DNA of 64,000 nt from Mya arenaria. Taxonomy: Eukaryota; Mollusca; Bivalvia; Myida; Myidae. The DNA lies in NCBI RefSeq assembly GCF_026914265.1, contig NC_069124.1, forward strand, positions 13,161,723 to 13,225,722, read 5' to 3'. The notes under the pieces are model-generated. The model was given only the letters and a program-made list of their open reading frames with translations, had not been told where the DNA came from and ran no database searches. A program made the translations under genes and the position numbers. Shown piece after piece: positions 26,293-35,227 of this stretch. Numbering within the stretch: position 1 is the first letter of the stretch; every line of letters begins with the position of its first letter.

Positions 26293-29200
26293 TCAGTGCT
26301 GGCATGACAAATATAATATAGGAGCTTGGACTAAAACCATTCCGCACTCGGTTGACGTACATATAATAAAAGTAATAAGAGATAAAAAAAACTCTATTTT
26401 CTTTTTTAAAAATGTTTTTTTATGATTATCCGCCAGAGTGCGAAGAAGGTTATTTCGGCGCAAACTGCAGCGAAACGTGCGGTCAGTGTGCGGACGGCGC
26501 ATCCTGTGATCACGAGACGGGCGCATGCGCAGCTGGGTGCGCCTCGGGTTGGAAGGGCAGTGAAACGTCTTGCAAAACTGGTATGATGACTTAATCCGGG
26601 TTTTTATCCTGCAGGGCGTGTTTATCATTGACTATTGAAATATCAAATACAAATCTCGTTTATCATGTTTGACTAAAACATCCGTTGATCCTATTCTCAA
26701 AATAAACACCGATTGGTATATTTTGTTTACATTTATCGGTCTTAATCATGTTGTCTAGGTAGTGCTGATGCTGACATGCTTGAAGGGAAATGCATCGATT
26801 GTAAGTATAAAGCATTTACACTTTATCTCTTAATCAGTACATAATCGACTCTGCGTATTTATAATGTCCCTTCTTCAGAATGTTCATCTGGTGAGTTCGG
26901 AGCTGACTGCGCAGGTCGGTGTTTCTGCGCGGATGGCGTGCCGTGTAACGCAACTTCCGGTCTGTGTCCGAGCGAATGTGATGCCGGTATCGTAGGGGAA
27001 TTCTGTGAAATAGGTGGGTATAAAGAAAGTATATATAAAAATACTGTTTATAAATACATTGTGAAGTCAATTTGTAAAGTAATAACGTGACAGGAGACCA
27101 TGGGCAGTATTCAAAGACCAACTCATTACAAAAAAATCATCATGATAATAAAAAGAGTTGTTTTATAATATAATATTATAAAAGCTTAATTTGTTTATTC
27201 ACCTAAAAATGAACATAAGCAAGAAAAAGATCCAAATGATAAAACTGTAGGGTATTTAAAATATTCGTTGTTGATTTTTTCACTAAGTTGTAAGTTTTCA
27301 CTAAGTTACTTTATGGATACGGCCCCAGTACTATTTGATGGGATTACAGCAATGTCTTTATGAATTCTGATGTCAGCTCAATTAGTAGGAACCTACCAGA
27401 TAAAAACGACAACAAAAACAAAATAATTATTCCGACGGAGAGACTTTTATTGTATTCTGCCTTCAACAAATTCCAGATTTAAACAGGGCAAAAAATAAAC
27501 CAGCGGCGCAATCGTCGACAGAGTTCGCTTACGGTTTCAACTTCAGCGCTAGCCTCGCGGTGGACGGTAACTGGGAACAAGCGGAGCCGAATAAGAGTCG
27601 CACGTGCAGCTTGACTAAGACTTTCCCGCCAGATGTTAACCCCTGGTGGTATGTCGATATGCAAGGCGTCTCAAGGATAGAATCAGTCCTTGTTTATGGC
27701 AGGAACGGTAATTACGTGTTTATATCTCCGAATCTAAATGTTAAGATCAACAGGATGGGTAAAATAAGTGTTGTTGTTTTTCGGCGTGCTGCATTGCCAG
27801 TCTTTACGAACAATCTCAAGTCCGCCTATATAGACACTGCCTCAGAAAAACAAACATTTGAAACGAACAAAATCATTTAAATTACATTTTTTACAGTATC
27901 TATGTAATTCCGTCTTAATATTTCGTCTTGTATAAAGTCAGCAGTATTCTCTGCCAATGCTCTGCAGCATACACTTGTAGTTTTGAGTCTCGAGGTTGAA
28001 AACAGACTTGAGAATGTTCGTAAAAACATTGGCAAAGAGGATTGACTATTCTGATCTCTACTTTGTCCGAACCAAGTGTTCGTCCTGATTACCAGTTGCT
28101 TAAGATGTATTTATAATTATCGTATATACTAGCACTGCTAGTGACTCATGCTTCATCGAAATATACACACATATTGTTATATTTCAACGGTAAAAAGAAC
28201 ATTTTATGTTTTCATAGATACTGAAGGACCTCAGTATTTGAGCGGGTTCTTGTTGTATGCCGTAAACAACACCGACGTCGGCAGCGCCATGCCGGATTAT
28301 ACTAACACTGGCGACTATGGTGATGGAGTGTTCAACGTAACATTTGATGACGTCATTTTCGCCAGATACGTGTACATCACGTTAAATAAAACAGAATCGC
28401 TCAGTTTATGTGAAGTTCGAGTATTGGGTGGTATGTTGTTCATGTGTAATTATATGTCATTGGCCGACTCTGGATTCAAATATGTATTAAAACTAAGTGT
28501 AATTGTATAAATTTCGATTGTCGTTTAAAAAGATTTTTCCATACGTTACCATTATTTTGTACAGTCGAACCCCGTTGGCTCGAACGCCCAAGGACCACTT
28601 CGAGCCAACGAGAAATTCGAGTCAAGCGAGTTCGAGCCAACGGGGTTCGTTTGCATAAACATATCAATTTTCTATGCAATGCTAATGATCACTCCTCAAT
28701 GGCATTGATTGGCTTAAGCAGGTCAAGAGAAGTCTTAGACCAACATTTTATAGAGCTTTAAAACGCCAACATTTCCTTATTCACCTCAAGTGGTTTTCCC
28801 CTCCCTGTAGAATGCGCGGACGGTACGTTTGGTCTGTCTTGTGAGGGTCGGTGTTACTGCGCAGAAGGAGCCGCCTGTGACAAGGAGACGGGTGTCTGTC
28901 CCCCGGGCGGATGTGAGCCTGGCTACACCGGGGACATGTGTGATACTCGTGCGTATTAGTATTACACTTGAAGCGATTTAGATCATGTAGATGCAAAACC
29001 TTAATTTATAAATTTTGACTAGATAACATTTAAATACATGCTAAGAAGGAACTCGAATTAAGAACTTTATTTAAAAAAAAAGAAACGGTGAAAGTTGACA
29101 TGGTGTTTGCGGAATATTATATACAAGAGTGTATAAAAACAACACTCTCAAAACAAAACAGTATAGTTTCTCTGATTGACTGAAAAGATATACAGTTTTA

Positions 29201-32200
29201 CTCAAACGAAAAGAGACACATTCAGTTTTTTAATCTATAATACTGATATATTTATGGACAATTTGGTAAATGAAAATCTCTGTAATTCTAGTAATTTGGA
29301 TTTAAGCGCGTTGTGAAAACATTCATGTAGAATGTATATCAGTTAAGGCCACTTGCTCAATATTTATACAGTTTTAGTTAGGAAGTCGCCGGAATTAATT
29401 TCCCAGAGGGTACGCAACAGGAAAATGGGAACCTTAAGATAAATTACTGAAAAACAATGATATTGAAAGAAATTATTTCTGTTCTTCGTACATAAACTTT
29501 CAAATATAATTTATTTAATGTGTTTCTACAGGCATTCACTCGTAATTGAGATCTGGTAAAAAGTTAATTATGATTTAAAGTCATACCCATTTGGCGCCTC
29601 TTTACTTAAAATATAAACCAATCAAAATTATGTAATTTCTGTTTGTGTCATGATTTAGCACCGCCTCTTATTTACAACATTCAAATGGATCAAAATCAAG
29701 AGTGCATTTCATTTAAAGAATGTATCTCGATGGTTCTGACAACAAAAAGAAGTTGAGAAAAAATCAGTGTTTCAGGTATCCGACACCAAGTATGTTAATT
29801 TTGGATGACCGGTGACTCCAAATGATTATGGTATCATTTGAAAGGGGTTTGTTTGTATGAAGAAAAACACGTAAATATGAAAATCGAAAATGATACAATT
29901 AACAGGTATTTTTGGCCTTCAAATATTAAGATAATATGACTTTTAAGTCCGTTTGCAGCTGAAGAAAAGAGCATAAATACAATATTTATGCATGATCTAC
30001 ATTTTTACATAAAATATATCAGCAGGCAACTACTCTACAAATGATACCAAATGTATACGGGGACACAATGCATCAGCATTCAACACTACGGTTAATGAAG
30101 CTATCAGAGAACTAGCTTATTTGTGGATCAGCAGATTCCTTAATTGAATTGTTTTGATGACTTATCAATGGTTTTGAGCCTCGATTGCTCTATATATGCT
30201 AAGCAAAACACGTTTTAGTATCGTATTTTATATAGCCAAACTACTTGCTTAAACATGACAAGACAGATTGTAATTATCTTTACCAAACTCTAACATGGAG
30301 AAAATTGCACTTAGACCAAAATAATGTGTGAAACATTTCCAGAGTGCGCAAATGACACGTACGGAACAGGATGTTTGGAGACGTGCGGCGCATGCGCGGA
30401 CGACGGCACTTGTGATTTTGTGACGGGCGTTTGTCCGAATAGCTGCTCGGCTGGATGGCTGGGAGAAATGTGCGACACAGGTAAGGGCTGTAAGCTTAAA
30501 TCGAATTCTTGGATTGGGACAGGAATGGTCGCTGTCTTATGCACAACCCCCAATGGAATATACTGCTGATTTTTTAAGTGACATTGAACCTTAATGTATG
30601 AACGGGGTCACACCTACCACCGATCTACCATAACAACTATGAGCTACTGAGGTTTATCCCTTCAAAGGACCGTGGTTTCACCTTAACTTGCCGAACTTTG
30701 GTGCTGCCGGTGAAAATATGTAAATGTCGGTTTATTTATATTTAGTTAAAGCTAGTTGTATTTCATTAGTTGGCGCCCAGAACTATATTTGATATTACTT
30801 TAGAAATATTCCAACTTAGGGACTAGTTCATAAATTGCAGAACAATGCTTTCAATAGTTTCCACGTTGCATGATAAAATATGAAGTTTAGTTTGTTTTAT
30901 AAAACTTTACACTTTAATTGACAATGAAACCGAAAGTTATAACAGCCATGCTTATCATTTTGAAAATTTTGATTTTAAATACCAACTCAATCATAACAAC
31001 TCGGCCATCTCCGAGAAAGATACAGGCCGATGAGTTCCGATTGATATCAAATAGATGAAGGTTATACGGTACTATTAAAATATCCTTTGTTGTAAATGTA
31101 ATGTTTGTAAACCTCCTACACAGTAATCTCCCTTGGTGACAGCAAAATGCCGAGATTTGAAAAAATAATCTTGAGCTTAATTGTTTGTTTTGAAAATGTC
31201 ACTCGAAGGAATGAACTCCAGATAATTCCCCTTTGATGTATATATATAGTGTTTTGATCCCCGTTCTATATACTCATATCATGAGTGAAATGTGTTACAA
31301 AAACTTATACAAAATATAAAGCAAGGAATTAACATAACATGCCGGTACAAATAAAAGGTGAAGTTCATGCAATTGAAATCTATGTATTAGACCATTGACT
31401 CTATATCATCCGAAGAAACGTATGTATATTTTGAAAATACGCCTCCGACACTAGGGAACATTCGTTGTAAAATCAAGAGAAACGAAAATTATACACAACA
31501 TGACAGTGGTAGCAAAAAGGTTTATTTTTTATTTATTAAAAAAGTCGACAATTCGAATACCGATTTTGACATTCGAATACCAAACGTTCGATCTAATATT
31601 CGAATATTCGTATGCATCCCTAATATTTTTGTTATAATTTTAAATTAGTTTTAACCGGAGGATTAGCTTGAGGAAAAAACAGAATATCTTTAATTCCGGG
31701 CTTAAACTATTGTAACAATATTATTAACCATAATGTCCTTCGAGCATATGTACACCCAACATAAAACAAAATATTATCATTGAAATAATAACCAATTTTG
31801 GTTATCTGCATGCACGTTTTTCTTCTAATTTCATTGCGCCGACTTGATGCTATGCATCAACTTTTTTCTTGTATTTATTTGGCGAGTGTTGAATTAGCAA
31901 TGATGAACTGCGTCTTAGAAAGATCTGCTTCAACATTACACATAAATATAAGTTCATTTCGATGTACAAAATATTCACCACTGTCTATCCTGTCCTATGT
32001 CTTGCAGTATGCTCTTTCGGTGCTTATGGCGATGAGTGCAATGGCACGTGCGGATGGTGCAAGGATAACGTCACGTGCAATCACGTGACAGGAATGTGTA
32101 TGGACGGATGCGCGGCGGGTTACAATGGTACCATGTGCACGGAAGGTATGTCAGTAATGAAATACAACTAAGAGTATATACGTGTACTCGGTTAATGATA

Positions 32201-34326
32201 AAAAGATGATTAAAGTAATGCAATCAAATAAAAGCATTATACAATTTATAAGTTTAATAAAAATCTAACGAATATCTTAAAACCGTAAATATGTCTGGGA
32301 GGACTATGTCCGCCAGTGCAACATGGATGCACGGGAACGGCGGGAGATTATGTCCGCCAGAGGAACATGGGGACAGCGGGACGGCTGTGGATTATTTCCA
32401 CCAGAGTAACACGGGAACACGGGGACGGTGGTGATTATTTCCGCCAGAGTAACATGGGGACACCGGGACGGCTGTGGATAATTTCAACCAGAGTAACATG
32501 GGAACACGGGTACGGTGGTAATTATTTCCGCCAGAGTAACATGGGGGCACGGGGATGGCTGAGGATTACTTCCGCTATAGTTTCATGGGGGCACGGGGAT
32601 GGCAGGGGATTATTTCCGCTATAGTTTCATGGGGGCACGGGGATGGCAAGGGATTATGTCCGCTATAGTTCATGGGGACACGGGGATATAAGGGGATTAT
32701 TTCCGCTATAGTTTCATGGAGGTACGGGGACGGCGGGGATTATTCCCGCCAGAGTAACATGTGGACACGGGGATTGCAGGGGAATATTTCCGCCAGAGTT
32801 ATTATAATGAGGACACGGGGACGACAGGGGATCGTTTCCGCCATAGTTTCATGGGGGCACGGGGACGGCGGGGATTATTCCTGCCAGAGGAACATTAGGA
32901 CACGTGGACGACAGGGGATAATTTGTTCGTACCCGGCCTAGTCCCAAACAGTATAAATTTATTATATATAAATGGTACTTATAATTCAAGAATGTGTGAA
33001 CGGGACGTACGGAGAAAACTGCGCTCAGATTTGCGGCCGTTGTGTAAATGACACGGTCTGTGACCTTTACAACGGAAGTTGTGAATTCGGATGCGCGGAG
33101 GGATTCACTGGGCTGCAGTGTTCACCAGGTTGGTAGAACTACTGTAGACGCACTAAAACAATGAAATTATATTTCAAAGTCTCAATATGATTGGTTTATG
33201 TTTTAAATTGCAATCATCAATTACATAATAACAAATAAAACAAATGGTTTATACAATTTTCAATTTAATATACTGATAATCTAATATTCTTCAGCTTTAT
33301 ATTTATATATTGAATGAATAAAGTTTCAGTCTTTCAGACTTAATTTAATTCCTCTCGCATGTAATCCTGATATTGTATTTTCTCCAATTAGCGAGACAGA
33401 CGGGTGATGATGATAGTTCCGATGATGGGAACAACACGGGTGCCATTGTCGGCGGCATCTTTGGCGCTTTGGGAGTCATTGCGGTCGGTGCGGTCGCGTA
33501 CAAGTTCTACATGAGACAAAAGTGAGTGTGTCAGTGATCCGCTTGTGGTTTTTGTTTTGATTTACACGTACATGTAAAAAATGACAAGCTGAATATAACA
33601 ATTATACGACGTATATCAGTTAGAGTAAATGAACATATTTTTTTGTCTTCTACAACTTATGAAACTTTCAGGTCTCCTGGAGGGAGCGCGATGAAATACA
33701 ATCCATCTCTTGCCAACTCGGGGTACACAAGCACAACTTCCATGGCATCATCACCGGAACACCAATATGCCGGAATTTCTCCTGTGGGTACGTATACTCT
33801 ATATCCGACATATTGTAACTTACAGTTCGTACGCAATTAAGAAAAAATCCACTAGAAGCTTCGTAAATTACTTAGACAGATTCTTATACTCTGTAGACAG
33901 ATTTGACCCGCGTATGTACGCATATTATTCAGGCAGATTGCACCCGAGGATAAAAAACTCTTGAAACAGATTTCACCTAAGGGTACGTTTACTCCTAGAG
34001 TACGCATTCTCTTAGGGTACGTTTACTCCTAGAGTACGCATTCTCTTAGGGTACGTATACTTTTCAGACATAGTGTACCTATAAGAGTACGTATTTTTGT
34101 GGACAGAATAAGACTAACACTGTTTTGACAAATATCATCTTAGTGGAGTACGTACCCTTTGTAGACAGACTCCACCTTCAAGACTAACACTGTTTTGACA
34201 AATAGCATCTTAGTGGATGAGTTTCATTTACCATGACGCAAAGAAATATGCATTCATAATGAGTTGGTATTTTCAGTAACCGGAAGGGTCGAGTCCTACA
34301 GTTTTGATTCCAACACGAGATTATAA
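16969..34326 (+). CDS. Type I membrane receptor: three FTP lectin-like domains, 12 EGF-like repeats
   Basis: Complete 22-exon gene, 1102 residues. Exons: 16969-17032, 17288-17521, 19975-20178, 20738-20878, 21532-21741, 21975-22175, 23192-23329, 23489-23626, 24380-24517, 25707-25841, 26000-26137, 26437-26580, 26879-27013, 27477-27707, 28218-28427, 28811-28948, 30343-30480, 32008-32145, 32991-33128, 33392-33521, 33672-33787, 34277-34326. Order: signal peptide (1-21), FTP1, EGF1, FTP2, EGF2-8, FTP3, EGF9-12, acidic stalk, transmembrane helix (about 1021-1043), tail of about 55 residues. All extracellular exons are phase 1-1. EGF repeats have eight cysteines in the MEGF/SREC/Draper style. The combination suggests a cell-surface recognition or scavenger receptor, as MEGF10/11 and Draper are in phagocytosis; ligand and role are inferred. 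The tail has YAGI and YSFD tyrosines but no clear paired ITAM. The start was chosen because the first codon gives a hydrophobic leader that splices in phase. Confidence 0.9.
17755..17832 (-). repeat. Weak tRNA-derived sequence (B-box-like)
   Basis: On the minus strand a GGTGGCCGTATGGACTAG A-box-like stretch is followed by GGGTTCGAACCCC, a perfect RNA polymerase III B box. The stems of a real tRNA do not pair, and there is a long A/T run between the boxes. It is most likely a SINE or pseudo-tRNA remnant. Confidence 0.35.
18130..18501 (+). mobile_element. MITE, TTAAAG family, copy A
   Basis: A 372-bp element with short inverted ends (TTAAAGTGACACTCTTATTC and the complement of TGCATCTTTAA). The internal landmarks GATAACAAGAT, AAGGTAGAAATACCGTGTTT and CCTTCATAAGAACCATTGTT are shared with three further copies in this gene. 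No coding capacity. Confidence 0.75.
19430..19762. repeat. Fold-back repeat with ~45-bp arms
   Basis: The left arm at 19430-19473 (GGAGCTCCTCGGCCATTGTT then AAAACAACATCGGATGTAT) is the inverted complement, with a few differences, of 19714-19762 (ATACATCCGAGGTTGTTTTC then GGCCGAGGAGTTCGGCTCC). The spacer is about 240 bp without a gene. It probably represents a non-autonomous DNA element in intron 2 of the receptor. Confidence 0.6.
20738..20878 (+). other. Exon for EGF-like repeat 1
   Basis: A single 141-base phase 1-1 exon encodes one repeat beginning ACDDGTYGSGCEERCGKCA and ending GWTGDMCWAS. Eight cysteines are spaced about C-x8-C-x3-C-x2-C-x5-C-x6-C-x4-C-x8-C. It stands alone between FTP1 and FTP2, whereas other repeats occur in runs. 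Confidence 0.85.
21029..21392 (-). mobile_element. MITE, TTAAAG family, copy B (inverted)
   Basis: Reverse-orientation copy of the element at 18130. It begins TTTAAAGATGCACTCTTACT and ends with the complement of the TTAAAAGTGACA terminus. ACACGGTATTTCTACTTA and ACAATCTTGTTATCAG mirror internal landmarks of copy A. Confidence 0.75.
21532..22175 (+). other. Exon pair for FTP domain 2
   Basis: Phase-1 exons 21532-21741 and 21975-22175. The first half contains NASLAVDGCADQG, a CC pair and EIGRIVVYGETGG; the second ends ALVVCEVQAYIG. The acceptor before 21532 (ACTAAAG) is weak but is the only one that keeps phase. The arginine and aspartate of the fucose motif after VYG are missing here (ETGG), so classic fucose binding is unlikely in this domain. 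Confidence 0.75.
22341..22719 (+). mobile_element. MITE, TTAAAG family, copy C
   Basis: A third copy of the family, starting TTTCAAGTGACACTCTTATT and sharing GATAACAAGATTGTAACCGT and CACAAGGTAGAAATA with copy A. It ends near AGTGTATTCTTAAG. More diverged at its termini than copies A and B. Confidence 0.7.
24719..25206. mobile_element. MITE-like element containing a tRNA-like segment, copy 1
   Basis: A 488-bp element with inverted ends (AAGCAACTGTGCACCAGA on the left; TCTGCTGTACAGTCCCTTTT on the right), homologous along its length to 48592-49059. Inside, at about 25013-25083, a tRNA-like head with A box (TAGCCCAGTGGATACGAC) and B box (GGGTTCGAACCC) is well preserved. Stems of a functional tRNA do not form at the ends, so it is a tRNA-derived insert, not a tRNA gene. 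Confidence 0.7.
25260..25609 (+). mobile_element. MITE, TTAAAG family, copy D
   Basis: A fourth copy, about 350 bp, beginning TTAAAGTAACATTCGTATTT and ending GAGTGCAATCTTAAA. Shares AAATGACTGGTAGG, CATAAGGTCGAACTACCG and CATAAGAACCATTGTG with the other copies. It lies directly downstream of the tRNA-containing element. Confidence 0.7.
26218..26288. repeat. (ATT)n microsatellite
   Basis: About 23 uninterrupted trinucleotide units in the intron between EGF repeats 6 and 7. The long isoleucine open frame through it is an artefact. Confidence 0.97.
27477..28427 (+). other. Exon pair for FTP domain 3
   Basis: Phase-1 exons 27477-27707 and 28218-28427. The first half contains SASLAVDGNWEQ, PWWYVDMQGVSRIESVLVYG; the second ends SLSLCEVRVLG. 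This copy has the canonical AVDGN and PWW landmarks of the family but RNG in place of RxD after VYG. The intron position matches that of the other two FTP domains. Confidence 0.8.
28562..28653. repeat. Short palindromic element with perfect 20-bp arms
   Basis: CGAACCCCGTTGGCTCGAAC at 28566-28585 is exactly inverted at 28630-28649, with a further related CGAGCCAACGAG in the loop. It resembles a remnant of a DNA-transposon end. It lies in a receptor intron. Confidence 0.65.
31555..31625. mobile_element. Terminal fragment of a hAT-like MITE
   Basis: Repeated ATTCGAATA words end in CGTATGCATCCCTAA, similar in style to the ends of the element at 56976-57790 (TGCCATCCCT). Only one end is present, so it is a truncated remnant. 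Confidence 0.4.
32295..32936. repeat. G-rich ~43-bp minisatellite
   Basis: About 14 units with a core GATTATTTCCGCCAGAGTAA followed by CATGGGGACACGGGGACGGC. Variants with GCTATAGTTTCATGG alternate in the second half. It lies in the intron between EGF repeats 11 and 12. Forward open frames across it are repeat artefacts. Confidence 0.9.
33392..34326 (+). other. Transmembrane and cytoplasmic exons of the receptor
   Basis: Exons 33392-33521 (acidic stalk GDDDSSDDGNN and helix GAIVGGIFGALGVIAVGAVA), 33672-33787 and 34277-34326. The tail has about 55 residues with KYNPSL, SGYTST, HQYAGI and VESYSF tyrosines. YAGI fits a YxxPhi sorting motif. An NPxY or full ITAM is not evident, so signalling of the Draper type is not supported by sequence. 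It ends NTRL. Confidence 0.85.
34003..34215. repeat. Short local duplications in the last receptor intron
   Basis: A unit of about 41 bp (GGGTACGTTTACTCCTAGAG, TACGCATTCTCTTA) is repeated directly, and a segment of about 43 bp (GACTAACACTGTTTTGACAA) occurs at both about 34111 and 34173. Confidence 0.75.
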
Positions 34327-34743
34327 CGGAAAGCAACAAAGCCATGGACGTTTGACAAACGATGTGAGCTGTGAACTAGGAATCTCCGAGAGCATATTAC
34401 AGGCGACTTCTTCGTGTGCGATAGATCAAGGAGAAGTGCCGAAGACTTCCATTCGACTTTTTTTTATTAAACACTAAAGAACATGCGTGTTTGCTACAGT
34501 TCTCTTGGTTCATTAATGCTCAAATATACCTTTTATTGTTAATAATAATCTGCAAGTGCTGTTTTGTGAATATTTTTATTAAGTGTATGTATAAAAGCTA
34601 TAATTTATATTTCATATTATTAAATAAGTATTACTTTACTAGTAGGCATTTAGTTTCAGTATGTTGTATTCAGTCTGTGTTGAATCATCATTTTCTTATT
34701 ACAAGTACTTGTGACATTGTATTAAACTGTAAAATGTTTATCA

Positions 34744-34749
34744 AATAAA
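34744..34749 (+). terminator. Poly(A) signal AATAAA of the receptor gene
   Basis: A canonical hexamer 418 bases after the receptor stop codon, followed by a T-rich stretch. It is the first canonical hexamer seen downstream and the likely 3' processing signal. Confidence 0.6.
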
Positions 34750-35227
34750 TTTTATTTTTAAACTGTCCTTTTTATTTAAAAACAACAACATGAGTTTCAG
34801 AGGTTAAAGATGTGATTCCTCATATACCTTATATTTGAAACTGTTGATTAACTTCGAATGCATGAGAATATTCCATTTACGCGTTCTACTTATTTGAACT
34901 TCGATTATATTTGGAACGAGTTAATTTGCTGTCATTCATTTGTAAGAATAAATACATCAAATACAGGGTATTCATCTAGTGTGAACGTAATTGAGTCCAT
35001 GTAGTTCCTTATTAATGCGTGACTTTAAATTCCATTTCAAGAGCTAAATAAGTCATCGAAAATCGATTGATTTCTATTTGTATTCTATTGATATCGTTAA
35101 GATAGTGGAAGGCAAGTAGGAAAACTCATTATAACATTATAAGCCATCTCTGAAAATTTAAATGAAAAATGAATAAGAGCTTTTGGATGAAAACAATGTC
35201 TTGAATAAATAAAGAAATTGCTGGACA
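34750..35227. other. Spacer between the receptor and CUB genes
   Basis: AT-rich DNA of about 480 bp with no gene or clear repeat. The promoter and 5' leader of the CUB gene should lie in its right part, but no unambiguous TATA box was seen. Confidence 0.5.

Larger units (their letters stand above)
23192..27013 (+). other. Seven exons for EGF-like repeats 2-8
   Basis: Each repeat is one phase 1-1 exon: 23192-23329, 23489-23626, 24380-24517, 25707-25841, 26000-26137, 26437-26580, 26879-27013 (135-144 bases). Typical sequences are CGYCADGASCNASTGTC and CGQCADGASCDHETGAC. Repeats 5 (25707) and 8 (26879) are one residue shorter, with C-x-C (CYC, CFC) in place of C-x2-C. Several NxT/S glycosylation sequons are visible. 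Confidence 0.88.
28811..33128 (+). other. Four exons for EGF-like repeats 9-12
   Basis: Phase 1-1 exons 28811-28948, 30343-30480, 32008-32145 and 32991-33128, each 138 bases. Sequences such as CGACADDGTCDFVTGVC and CGWCKDNVTCNHVTGMC follow the eight-cysteine pattern. The joint between 28948 and 30343 encodes Gln (C+AG), where most others encode Glu, Ala, Val or Gly. The introns here are long (up to 1.5 kb) and show no further EGF exons. Confidence 0.85.

Noticed and set aside
32316-32941. Two open frames rich in Gly, Arg and Trp
   Set aside because: Translation of the G-rich 43-bp minisatellite.
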